64,000 bases of DNA, from NCBI GenBank assembly GCA_934718155.1, contig CAKUZF010000013.1:1-64000 (forward strand), in the 5' to 3' direction. Of the stretch, positions 44,977 to 54,136 are shown piece after piece. The notes under the pieces were generated by a model, which saw nothing but the letters and a program-made list of their open reading frames with translations, had not been told where the DNA came from and made no database searches. The DNA comes from an uncultured Parabacteroides sp. GTDB lineage: Bacteria; Bacteroidota; Bacteroidia; Bacteroidales; Tannerellaceae. Within the stretch, counting starts at the first letter, position 1. Each line of letters starts with the position of its first letter. The translations under genes were made by a program, and so were the position numbers.

Positions 44977-47277
44977 ATGCGTAAGAAGTATCTAAAAGGT
45001 TCGATGGCATTGCTGTTATTGGCAAGCGGACTGACTGGCTTGACCAGTTGCCAAGACGACGAAATACCGGGTGGAGAAACCGGGATTGAAGAATATGTGC
45101 CGCAAGGCGCAAACGACGTGGCAGGCGGTGCGCTGCTGCATATTATTGACGAGGGAGACGAGAACAGCTTCGCACTGCCATTGAGCGTTCTGCGCATGGT
45201 GGATATCGAAACGACACCAAACGACTACGTGAGGTTCGAGTGCGAACAGCGCAACGACGGCAAATGGTATGCCGTTGCCCAGATCCAGAAAGCACTCGAC
45301 AAACCGTATGAGGTCATCCCGGTAAAGATCACACCCCATGAGTATCCCGAGAAGGCGCGCACCGTGCTGGTGGTGCTTCGACAGGGCAGCGCAGCGACCA
45401 AAGCAGGCGATGCCATCACCTCCGTCTATAGCGAAGTGTTGGGCAAGGGCACCCGCTGCTACGGTCCGGTAGGCAACACGCTGGGCAGCGTGCTGCTTTA
45501 CGACCAAATCAGCAAGCTGGGCGAAGAGTATCTGACGGCCAACACCACGCAGAAACAGTTCTCGATGCTTGAATTCTCGGGCGACAGCTATGAGAAGACG
45601 ATGGAGAACTGGTCGGTCAACGTGGGAGCATCGTTTCAAAAGACACGTAAGAAAGGATTGAACCCTTCTGAGAAAAGCTCATTGAAGGACATTAAGGCTA
45701 ATCAAGGGGAAGCAGCGTATAAAAAAGAACTCGCCTCGATACTGAATATTAAGCCCACCTATGTATGGAGTGGCTCGTTCGACCTTGGCGTGAGCGGAAG
45801 CCTCTCCACAAGCGAATCTTACGAATACTATCTGAATCTGTATCGCGTGAAGATGTCGGAGGTACGCATGAACATGACGGCCTTTGAGCAGGAGAAGAAA
45901 GACCCCACCCTGCTGGCACTGCTTTCGCCCACCTTCGCCAAGGCATTGAATGTGGACAACATCAATACGACCGCATTCTTCGACAACTGGGGCACAGATG
46001 TCATCACGCAAGGTTCGTTCGGTGGCTACAACATCTACATTTACGGCCGCCAGGAGAACGTCTATGAATACAGTGTGGGCTTCGACGCGCAAGGAAAACT
46101 GAGACGCGGCAAGCCTTCCAGCTCCGGCAAAACATGGCAGGACATTTACATTAATGCCCATAGCGACTATGCGGAGAAGCACTTCGACGTGGCCTACCAG
46201 AACGAGAACTACGAGAAAGCCAGCAAGGCCGTATCCCTGCAAACCTCGACTGGTGGCGACCTTGCCATCGACGACCCGCAGAAGTGGCTCGACGGCTTCA
46301 ACACCGATGGTTCTGACAGTAAGTGGGCTCTCATCGGCTACAACGTGAGCAGCGATGAGAAAAACGACACCCTTTGCCGTCTCTACCCCATCGAAGAACT
46401 GGTTGGCCAGATTGCGTTTACCTACGACCAAGTGGTGACAGATAAAACTGAAGCCGACATGGAGGCCGTTAGCCGCCTGCTGAACAACTACAGCGAGTTG
46501 CTCAACGCCAAAGACGACTATCTGGATTCTAGACAAGTGATACAGCAGGCCAAATCGAGACTGGTGTTGGCGGACATCCTGATCAAGAGCGGCACGAACG
46601 GACATAAGAAGGGCGAACCCGTCCCCTTTGTGGCCCAAGACCCGAACGATCAGGACAATTACCTGACTTACTATCCCATCATGGCGAACCCCAACGCTCC
46701 GTGCGAAAACGGATATGCGTTTGAGGTGACCTGCCATCATTATATTGATGCCGACGACTATGACGACAAATACATCTACTACGCACTGGCACCGATCGAC
46801 AACTGCTTAGGCATCGTGGATGCCGTGTTCTGCCAAGAGGGAACAGCCAAGGGCTTCAACGGCGGAAAGTACTACATCCCCCGAGGCGTGCATGCAAACA
46901 AGAATGTGTCAGGAGCGCTCGACAACAACTACCTTTTTGTGAAGTACTACGACGAGGGCGTAGACCACGACCCGTCGAAGAAGATTACCGCCATTGGTTT
47001 TGCCAATATCGACAACAAAAATGCGATTATCTCATCGACTGGCGGAAGCGAACTGCGCACGAACGCCACACAGACGGAAGAGAGCAGTTTCAATCAGTTC
47101 TGGGATAAGAAAAACTGGAACTGGTATGCCGGCGATCGCTCAGGCAAGAGCTGGGTCTTCTACGAGGGCGGATTGGTAAGGCACAATCGGTTCTACGTGG
47201 TTTACACCACCCAAGAGCTCCCCATCAAGCATTTCCGCGATGGCTCCGTATGGCAACCGAAGCGTTGGGGCGAGTAA
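44977..47277 (+). CDS. MACPF-domain lipoprotein (candidate pore-forming antibacterial protein)
   Basis: A 766-residue exported lipoprotein. The signal ends LTSC (Cys25), followed by QDDE, an acidic stretch like the lipoprotein surface-export signal of Bacteroidota. Residues ~50-145 form a small N-terminal domain. The MACPF/perforin domain spans roughly 155-490, with the signature WGTDVITQGSFGG at 338-350 and an amphipathic cluster LGVSGSLSTSESYEYYLNLY. Residues ~540-766 are an unassigned C-terminal domain, possibly for target binding. Bacteroidales secreted antimicrobial proteins (BSAPs) are MACPF lipoproteins released in vesicles that kill related strains; this is larger than the classical BSAP-1. 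A hairpin follows the gene. Confidence 0.85.
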   Translation: MRKKYLKGSMALLLLASGLTGLTSCQDDEIPGGETGIEEYVPQGANDVAGGALLHIIDEGDENSFALPLSVLRMVDIETTPNDYVRFECEQRNDGKWYAVAQIQKALDKPYEVIPVKITPHEYPEKARTVLVVLRQGSAATKAGDAITSVYSEVLGKGTRCYGPVGNTLGSVLLYDQISKLGEEYLTANTTQKQFSMLEFSGDSYEKTMENWSVNVGASFQKTRKKGLNPSEKSSLKDIKANQGEAAYKKELASILNIKPTYVWSGSFDLGVSGSLSTSESYEYYLNLYRVKMSEVRMNMTAFEQEKKDPTLLALLSPTFAKALNVDNINTTAFFDNWGTDVITQGSFGGYNIYIYGRQENVYEYSVGFDAQGKLRRGKPSSSGKTWQDIYINAHSDYAEKHFDVAYQNENYEKASKAVSLQTSTGGDLAIDDPQKWLDGFNTDGSDSKWALIGYNVSSDEKNDTLCRLYPIEELVGQIAFTYDQVVTDKTEADMEAVSRLLNNYSELLNAKDDYLDSRQVIQQAKSRLVLADILIKSGTNGHKKGEPVPFVAQDPNDQDNYLTYYPIMANPNAPCENGYAFEVTCHHYIDADDYDDKYIYYALAPIDNCLGIVDAVFCQEGTAKGFNGGKYYIPRGVHANKNVSGALDNNYLFVKYYDEGVDHDPSKKITAIGFANIDNKNAIISSTGGSELRTNATQTEESSFNQFWDKKNWNWYAGDRSGKSWVFYEGGLVRHNRFYVVYTTQELPIKHFRDGSVWQPKRWGE

Positions 47278-47337
47278 CACGCACGCAGCACAGCGCCAAA
47301 GGTTGTAGGGTTGGCCGATAGACACCCCGCGGTTTAG

Positions 47338-47370
47338 GTTCCCGCCCTCCCAGGGTTGGAGGGCGGGAAC
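47338..47370. terminator. Strong hairpin between convergent MACPF and GH78 genes
   Basis: Perfect 13-bp GC-rich arms (47338-47350 and 47358-47370) enclose a 7-bp loop. There is no T tract on either side, so termination would not be the classical type, but the position between two convergent stops fits a bidirectional terminator. An outer pairing AGAC..CCCC with GGGGTCT extends it. Confidence 0.65.
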
Positions 47371-47402
47371 AATGGGGTCTGCGAGAAAGTCGCATGGCCC
47401 CT

Positions 47403-50400
47403 CTATTCTGTCACTTCAAACGTATATGTTCCGGCCATCAACTCCAGCTCCACCTCTCCATTAGCCAACTTTGCCGACTTAGGGAGCCGCTTGCCATCCA
47501 TCCGAACGGCCTTCAAGCTCTTGGCAGGCAGATGAAGTGTGGCGGAGGTGTTGGCAGGCACCACAAACCGATAGCGGAAGCCTCTCTCCTGGCGCTCCCA
47601 ACCGCTCTCAATCCGGCCATAGAGGGAGTCGTAGTGTCCCTTGGCATAGCGCAGCGATCCTGTTGGGTCAACCAGCGGAGTAAGCAGAAAATGCTGGAAG
47701 CCGGGGTGCGCCTCGTCGCGGGCAATGCCCAGCGAACGTTGCATAAGCCAGTTGGTGACCGATCCAAAGGCGTAATGGTTGAAAGAGTTCATCGAGTTGT
47801 TACCGCCAAAACCCTCCTCCAAAGTCATGGAGTTGAGACGTTCCCAAATGGAGGTGGCACCTTGCGTCACGGGATAGAGCCAAGAGGGATAGCCCGTGTG
47901 GGTCAGGAGGCGATAAGCCTCATCCGCACGGCCATTCTCAGAGAGGGCCCACGTGATCCATGGCGTTCCCACAAAGCCCGTCATCAGCGAGTAGGCCGGA
48001 TAGCGTTTGCCATCGTCGCCTATGCTCTCGCGAGTGACGGTGTTGACCAGCCGCTCGACGAAGTGGGACTTGGCCTCCTCCTTCACGAGGTCCAAGGCCA
48101 GCGGTAAGGCATAGGAGGTCTGTGTGTCGATTTTTACGCCCTTGCGCTTCGGGCCATACGGACCCATAAAAGATTCGTGCTCCTCGCCGAATCCCGTGCC
48201 GACAGTTTCGCCCGTAGAGTGATCTATATAATAAGTATTGATAAAGTCGATGCGCTTCGCTCGCTGCTGGGCGTAGAAGGTCGCATCCGCCTCGTGTCCC
48301 AAGGCCTTCGCCATACGCTCCATCAGTTCCAGCTCATAAGCCAAGTAAGCGTCGAAAATGAGGGAATTGTCGTTTTTGCGCACCTCGAAGCCCAACCAGT
48401 CGCCCAGATCGCCGGGACTGTTGTTGCCCCGATAATAACCCTGAACGGGATCGATATACTTTCGAAGCACCATCTCCATATATTGCTTCATGGCGGGATA
48501 ATGCTCGCGGATTGACTCCAGATCGTTGTATTGCACGTAGTTCTGATAGGGGGCCACGATGCCAACGCTCTGCCACATCGGTCCGCCAAAGCCACCGCCC
48601 ACCGGGGCAATCGCTGCGAAAGCCGAGTCGGGCTGCTGCGTGTCGCGCAAAGCCTTGAAGTGGCGACGCATAAACTGGGCACTGTTGCAAATATAAGCGA
48701 TAGTGGGCGAGAATACCGACAGGTCGCCACTCCAGCCCATGCGCTCGTTGCGCTGCGGGCAGTCGGTCGGGATGGAGAAGAGGTTAGCCATCGACGACCA
48801 TTTCACGTTCTCGAAGAAACGGTTCAAGAGCGGGTTGGAGCTCTCGTAGTGGGCGGTGATCTGCTCTACGGAACTGAGCACCACACCCTGCACATCGGCT
48901 GTGGGCAACGGCTCGGGAATGCCCGTGATCTCGATATACTGATAGCCGTGGTAGGTAGATCGAGGTTGATAAGTCTCCACACCACCCTTGGCGATATAGA
49001 TGTCTTGCGCCATGGCGGAGCGGATGTTCTCCAGCATGATCATCTCCTCATTGCCTGCGTAGGCGGGCAGCTTAGGGTATTTCACTTCGGCGAAGCGCAT
49101 CACCACCTTCGTGCCCGGCTGCAGCCCGCGGAAGGTGACGCGAGGCACACCCGGCATGTTCTGCCCCATATCGTACACATAGACGCCCTTACGAGGTTGC
49201 TCCAAGCGTTGTGCCGTGATGACCCGATTCACGCGGACGGGGTTGCCAATCTGGCCTATCAGTTGGAAGTCGGCGTAATTGTCGGTGGCGGGCCACATGC
49301 CATTCGCTCCATGGGGAATGATGTCGGCCAAGGCGACCTCTTCGGCCTGACGCCACTGGGCAGGCTCACTGATGCGTGCGTCGTACACCTCGCCTTGGAA
49401 AAGGCTGCCGTAGCGCATCGGTCCCTCGGTGGAGAACTCCCAACCCTTAGGCTCGGTGACAAGGGTCTCGGTTGTGCCGTCGGGATAGGTCAACACCAGT
49501 TTTGCCAAGAGCGCCTGTCGATCGCCAAAGTAATTCCAATTAGAGGGTTCGAAAGTGGCGTTACCGCTCCACCAGCCCTCATTGAGTTGCGTCGTCCAGC
49601 TGTTGCTGCCGGCCCGCAATAGCGGCGTAACGTCGTAGGTCTGATAGAGCAGCGTCTTGTTGTATTGCGTCATGCCGGGATTGAGGTAATCCTCCGTCAG
49701 CCGCTCTCCGTTGAAGTGGATGTCGTAGATGCCTCGGGCCGTCACGTAGAGGCGAGCCTTCGCTGGCTTCCCTTTGGTTTGGAAAGGTTTGCGCAGGAGC
49801 ACTGTGCCCGTCTCAGGCAGGGCAACAAACGTGCGTTCGCCACCGACCTCCGCATCAGGCAACGTTGCCAAGATGTGGTGTGGAGAGCGATAGTTCTCAA
49901 CGTGTACATTCGTGAAGCGAGCCGTCTCGCCCTGTGGCACCTCGTAGCCCAGGTCGCCTACGACGGGGAAGGCAATGTAGTCGCCACTGTTGCCCATCGG
50001 GTTGAGCAGCACATCGCCCACGTTCATGCCATCTACGGCAAAGGCCGTCTTACCCGAGTTGGCGGCAATCTCGATGGCATGTGGCAGCCTTTGGTTATCC
50101 TTATTGATCAACGAGCGAGGCACACCCAGGCTCTTCAGCGGCTGGTCGGCCCGGTCTTGCAGTGTGTAGCCCACTCTGTAGATATGCAGCGTAGCACTGT
50201 CGCCATAGGCCAACTCCACCTTGATATAAGACTGATCCTTGGCGTTATGCTGTCCAAGGATGTTCTTGTTCGCATCCATCAAGCGAGGGTCGTTGGCCCC
50301 GAAAAGCAGCGAGGCTTTGCGGTCCATCTGCACGTTGTAGCCAATGCGAAACACATTCAGGTAAGCACTATAGAAGGGCATGGCCGAGGCATCGCCTCCG

Positions 50401-50837
50401 ATCCAGCGTGCGCCAGCCCAAGCCGAGGCCTTGTCGGAGGTGGCCATCAAGCCCGTCTCAAACCAAGAGGAGGCGGTTTGGCGCTCCCCTTTCCGGTTCC
50501 ATACCTCCACCTCCCAATGGTAGTGTGTCTCGGGGCAAAGCGCCTCGCCCGCATAGGGGATGGCCAACGAGGCCGATTGCTCCACCCGGCCCGTGTCCCA
50601 AACACGTCGGCCCTGCTCATCCGAGAGCGTCAGGCGATAGGCGGCTTGCGCCTCTCCTCGCTCATCGGAGCGCATTTGCCAGCTGAAACGAGGGTGAGCC
50701 TCGTCCAGTCCCATCGGGCAAACGGTGTATTCCGTCGTTAGATGTTCCACCTTGAAGTCGGCGTAAGCACTGAGGCTGGTGGCTAAACCTAAGCAGGCCA
50801 TACCGATTTTTTGAAGCGTAGTGTGATTCTTACTCAT
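47403..50837 (-). CDS. GH78 alpha-L-rhamnosidase, exported
   Basis: A 1144-residue glycosidase that removes terminal alpha-L-rhamnose from pectins, glycosides or bacterial polysaccharides. A Sec signal (IGMACLGLATSLSAYA) sends it to the periplasm. N-terminal beta-sandwich and rhamnosid_N-type domains (to about residue 640) precede the (alpha/alpha)6 barrel with the catalytic acidic motif DCPQRNERMGWSGD (about residue 690). Further barrel signatures are GDWLGF and SLMTGFVGTPWITWAL. The C-terminal domain includes FNHYAFGSVTNWL. It is divergent from susC/susD, forming the enzymatic part of a small polysaccharide-utilization locus. Confidence 0.92.
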   Translation of the reverse strand: MSKNHTTLQKIGMACLGLATSLSAYADFKVEHLTTEYTVCPMGLDEAHPRFSWQMRSDERGEAQAAYRLTLSDEQGRRVWDTGRVEQSASLAIPYAGEALCPETHYHWEVEVWNRKGERQTASSWFETGLMATSDKASAWAGARWIGGDASAMPFYSAYLNVFRIGYNVQMDRKASLLFGANDPRLMDANKNILGQHNAKDQSYIKVELAYGDSATLHIYRVGYTLQDRADQPLKSLGVPRSLINKDNQRLPHAIEIAANSGKTAFAVDGMNVGDVLLNPMGNSGDYIAFPVVGDLGYEVPQGETARFTNVHVENYRSPHHILATLPDAEVGGERTFVALPETGTVLLRKPFQTKGKPAKARLYVTARGIYDIHFNGERLTEDYLNPGMTQYNKTLLYQTYDVTPLLRAGSNSWTTQLNEGWWSGNATFEPSNWNYFGDRQALLAKLVLTYPDGTTETLVTEPKGWEFSTEGPMRYGSLFQGEVYDARISEPAQWRQAEEVALADIIPHGANGMWPATDNYADFQLIGQIGNPVRVNRVITAQRLEQPRKGVYVYDMGQNMPGVPRVTFRGLQPGTKVVMRFAEVKYPKLPAYAGNEEMIMLENIRSAMAQDIYIAKGGVETYQPRSTYHGYQYIEITGIPEPLPTADVQGVVLSSVEQITAHYESSNPLLNRFFENVKWSSMANLFSIPTDCPQRNERMGWSGDLSVFSPTIAYICNSAQFMRRHFKALRDTQQPDSAFAAIAPVGGGFGGPMWQSVGIVAPYQNYVQYNDLESIREHYPAMKQYMEMVLRKYIDPVQGYYRGNNSPGDLGDWLGFEVRKNDNSLIFDAYLAYELELMERMAKALGHEADATFYAQQRAKRIDFINTYYIDHSTGETVGTGFGEEHESFMGPYGPKRKGVKIDTQTSYALPLALDLVKEEAKSHFVERLVNTVTRESIGDDGKRYPAYSLMTGFVGTPWITWALSENGRADEAYRLLTHTGYPSWLYPVTQGATSIWERLNSMTLEEGFGGNNSMNSFNHYAFGSVTNWLMQRSLGIARDEAHPGFQHFLLTPLVDPTGSLRYAKGHYDSLYGRIESGWERQERGFRYRFVVPANTSATLHLPAKSLKAVRMDGKRLPKSAKLANGEVELELMAGTYTFEVTE

Positions 50838-50973
50838 GGTAGTTGATGTATTTAATTTGTTTTTCGTTTATACCAACCGCAAAAATAAGCAAAACAGACG
50901 GAAAACGCAGAAGATACTTTATCGTACTAACATTTTCATAAGAAAAATAGGCTATTGTTAAGAAATATTGTTT

Positions 50974-50980
50974 TACTTTG
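50974..50980 (+). promoter_or_regulatory. Candidate promoter -7 box of susC
   Basis: TACTTTG resembles the TAnnTTTG box and lies 124 bp before the susC start, with a TTG word about 17 bp upstream. Spacing is shorter than the 19-21 bp consensus, so this is tentative. The long leader (about 120 nt) could hold post-transcriptional control; I see no known riboswitch. Confidence 0.35.
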
Positions 50981-51104
50981 CAGCGAAAAATCATTTGAAG
51001 TGATTTCAAACGGTTTATCACTAAACGTAAAACTAAGCGCTATGTGCGCTATTATTTCGAGTAATAATATATAGATCTTAAGCATTCATTAATCGGTTAA
51101 GAGC

Positions 51105-54100
51105 ATGAGAAATGTAATGAAATCGGGAGGGATGAAACTGGCGTTGCCCATATCCCTGCCTCTTTTGTGCCTCTGTTTGGCAGCGAACGACGCAATGGCC
51201 GCCGCTCCTTCAGCACGAGGTGAGAATCTTAGATTAGAACAACAACAAAGCAAAACAATCAAAGGAGTTGTTGTTGACCAGTCAGGTCTTCCTGTCATTG
51301 GTGCAAACGTTATCGAGAAAGGTACGACGAATGGTATCATTACCGATCTCGATGGTAATTTCCAGTTGAGCGTATCAACGGGAGCCGTGTTGCAGATTTC
51401 CTATATTGGCTATCAGACCAAGGAGATCACTGTCGGTTCACAAACTATGATCCATGTCACTTTGGAGGACGACTCTCAGGCACTGGACGAGGTCGTAGTC
51501 GTAGGTTATGGTTCTTTGGACAAGAAGCAGGTGACCAGTGCGATTACCTCTATCAAGGCCGACGACATGATGGTCGGCGTAAGTGGTTCGGATGTCACGA
51601 CGGCATTGCAAGGTAAGATTGGCGGCTTGGTGATGAACAACTTAGGAGGTGCCAACTCTTCAACCACGATCCAGTTGCGCGGTATGACCTCTATCAACTC
51701 AGGCCGTTCACCGCTAATCGTTATCGATGGTTTCCCCGGTGGCGATATTCGTTCATTGACGCAGGAAGACATCAAATCTATCGACGTGCTGAAAGATGGT
51801 TCAGCCGGTGCGATCTATGGTACTCGTGCGGCTTCGGGTGTGATCTTGATTACGACAAAGAGCGGTTCGAACACCGATGGCAAAGTTAAACTGACCTATA
51901 GCAATGAGTTGACCAAGAAGCAGAACTACAATGCGCCCGAGATGTTGAGCGCAAAAGAGTTTGTTGCCCACGGCATCAGCAAGGACTACGGTTCAGACGT
52001 GAATTGGTGGGACGAGTTGATCAACAACAAGAACTTCTCTCAGAAACATCACATTGCTTTGGAGCTGGGCACTGAAAAGGCGCAATTGTATACCTCTTTC
52101 TTCTATGAGAAAAACGAGGGTATCGCCGTGAACGACTCACGCCAGGACTACGGAGGCCGCATCAATGCTAACTTTAAGCTGTTCGACGATTGGTTTGAGG
52201 TTCGCCCCTCGGTAGATTACCGTCAGGCTGCCCGCAACAACAACTTCCCCGATTTCCAGCAGGCATTGCGCAACAACCCCACACGCTCACCGTATGATCC
52301 CAATAGCGAGACGGGCTATAACGTGTGGACTAACGAGTCGTTGGACTACAACGTAGTGGCAGACTCTTACATGAGCGACTATTATGGTTTGGACAAGTGG
52401 TTCAAGCCGGAGGTAACGCTTAAGTTGAACATCAAGCCGATCGAAGGCTTGACCTTCCAGCAGGTATTGGGCTATGAGAACCGCCAGTGGGAGAACCACA
52501 CCTACAACCCCAGCACTGCCCGCGAGGAGATTGAGAACTCTCGTAAGGGTAAGGCTTACTTGGGCTTCAGCAAGACCGAGAACCTGACCTCTGAAGGTTA
52601 CTTCACCTACCTGAGAGATTTCAAGGGTGGTCATAACATCAATGCGACAGCCGGTTACTCCTATTTCGAGATGAACGGCGAGGGCTTCAACATGACGAAC
52701 TACAACTTCTCGGTAGATGGCATCAAATACTGGGATATGGGCCAAGGATCTTACCTGAGCGATGGCAAGGGCGAGATGAGCTCAAGCAAGAATATCAGCG
52801 AGAAGCTGTTCTCCGTGTTCGGCCGTGTGAACTACTCTTACCAGGATAAGTATATGGCTTCTGCCTCGATCCGCCATGAGGGTTCATCAAAGTTCGCCGC
52901 CGACAATCGCTGGGCTAACTTCTGGTCAGTAACGGCAGGATGGCGCATCTCGAACGAGAACTTCATGAAAGACATCAAGTGGGTGAACGATTTGAAGCTG
53001 CGTTTCGGTTATGGTGTAACAGGTAACAACGACTTTAGTTCCTCTTACATGGCCAATTTGCTCGGTTCAGACACGAACTGGATGTTGCCCAACGGCACCT
53101 GGGCTTACTCTTACGGAAAGACACAGAACGTAAACCCGAACCTTGGTTGGGAGGAGAAGAAAGAGTGGGACTTGGGTCTTGATTACTCATTGTTCAACCA
53201 CCGCCTGTATGGTAAGTTCGACTATTTCCGTCGTAAGATCGACAACCTGCTGTATAGCGTGAAGGTTCCGCAGCCGCCTTACACACAGGGTGAGCAGTAT
53301 CAGAACATCGGTTCGATGGAGAGCAAAGGTTGGGAGTTTGAGATTGGAGGACGCGTGATCGAGAACAAGGAGTTCTCTTGGACCTCCAACTTAAACATGA
53401 GCCACACCTCAGGAAAGATCCTGACACTTTGGGGCAACAACACCTATTATAATGGAAACGACTTCGTAGCTCCAGGTACGCCAGGCGACGCCGCTCGCAT
53501 CGAAGAGGGCTCTACGATTGGCTCTTTCTATATTTGGAAGCACGCTGGCTTCGACGACGAGGGCAACTTCCTGCTGTATAATAAGAATGGCGAGGTGATC
53601 CCCGCAGCTGAGAAGACCGAGAACGACAAGCAGTACATCGGCAACTATACGCCGGCCTTGATCTTGGGTTGGACCAACTCATTTACGTATAAGAACTTCG
53701 ACTTGGGCATCAACATGCGTAGCTGGATCAACTTCGATGTGTATAACACCATCAACATGTATTATGGCATCCAAGGCCGTGGCAACACCAACGTCTTGAA
53801 GGAGGCCTATGGCAAGTTCAATCACATCAAGGGCGAGAAGCAGATTTGCGACTACTACTTGGAGGATGGCACATTCTTGAAGATCGACGCAATCACATTG
53901 GGTTACACCCTCAACATGAAGAAGTACACCAACAATCTGGTTGACCGTATCCGCATTTACGCTACGGTGGGCAACGTTTGCACCATCACAGGCTATAGCG
54001 GTATGAATCCTGAGGTGGATGTCACAGGTTGGGATAAGGGTACGGAGAAATTCTGGGACAAAGCCATGTATCCGTTAGCTCGTACCTATACGTTGGGAAT

Positions 54101-54116
54101 GCAGTTTAACTTCTAA
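51105..54116 (+). CDS. SusC/RagA TonB-dependent glycan importer
   Basis: A 1003-residue outer-membrane transporter. After the signal peptide it starts with a carboxypeptidase-like regulatory domain (TIKGVVVDQSGLPVIGANVIEKG), then the TonB box region DEVVVVGYGSLDKKQVTSAI, the plug (IQLRGMTSINSGRSPLIVIDGFP) and a 22-strand barrel ending in aromatic QFNF. There is no STN domain, so transenvelope signalling to an anti-sigma factor is unlikely, and no sigma/anti-sigma pair lies nearby. It works with the SusD protein 20 bp downstream. Neighbouring GH78 suggests a rhamnose-containing substrate. Confidence 0.95.
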   Translation: MRNVMKSGGMKLALPISLPLLCLCLAANDAMAAAPSARGENLRLEQQQSKTIKGVVVDQSGLPVIGANVIEKGTTNGIITDLDGNFQLSVSTGAVLQISYIGYQTKEITVGSQTMIHVTLEDDSQALDEVVVVGYGSLDKKQVTSAITSIKADDMMVGVSGSDVTTALQGKIGGLVMNNLGGANSSTTIQLRGMTSINSGRSPLIVIDGFPGGDIRSLTQEDIKSIDVLKDGSAGAIYGTRAASGVILITTKSGSNTDGKVKLTYSNELTKKQNYNAPEMLSAKEFVAHGISKDYGSDVNWWDELINNKNFSQKHHIALELGTEKAQLYTSFFYEKNEGIAVNDSRQDYGGRINANFKLFDDWFEVRPSVDYRQAARNNNFPDFQQALRNNPTRSPYDPNSETGYNVWTNESLDYNVVADSYMSDYYGLDKWFKPEVTLKLNIKPIEGLTFQQVLGYENRQWENHTYNPSTAREEIENSRKGKAYLGFSKTENLTSEGYFTYLRDFKGGHNINATAGYSYFEMNGEGFNMTNYNFSVDGIKYWDMGQGSYLSDGKGEMSSSKNISEKLFSVFGRVNYSYQDKYMASASIRHEGSSKFAADNRWANFWSVTAGWRISNENFMKDIKWVNDLKLRFGYGVTGNNDFSSSYMANLLGSDTNWMLPNGTWAYSYGKTQNVNPNLGWEEKKEWDLGLDYSLFNHRLYGKFDYFRRKIDNLLYSVKVPQPPYTQGEQYQNIGSMESKGWEFEIGGRVIENKEFSWTSNLNMSHTSGKILTLWGNNTYYNGNDFVAPGTPGDAARIEEGSTIGSFYIWKHAGFDDEGNFLLYNKNGEVIPAAEKTENDKQYIGNYTPALILGWTNSFTYKNFDLGINMRSWINFDVYNTINMYYGIQGRGNTNVLKEAYGKFNHIKGEKQICDYYLEDGTFLKIDAITLGYTLNMKKYTNNLVDRIRIYATVGNVCTITGYSGMNPEVDVTGWDKGTEKFWDKAMYPLARTYTLGMQFNF

Positions 54117-54136
54117 TTAAGCAAGACGAAAAGAAA

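Noticed and set aside
45679..46740. 353-residue minus-strand protein opposite the MACPF gene
   Set aside because: Antisense shadow; no start signal or domain, while the plus strand has a signal peptide and MACPF motif.
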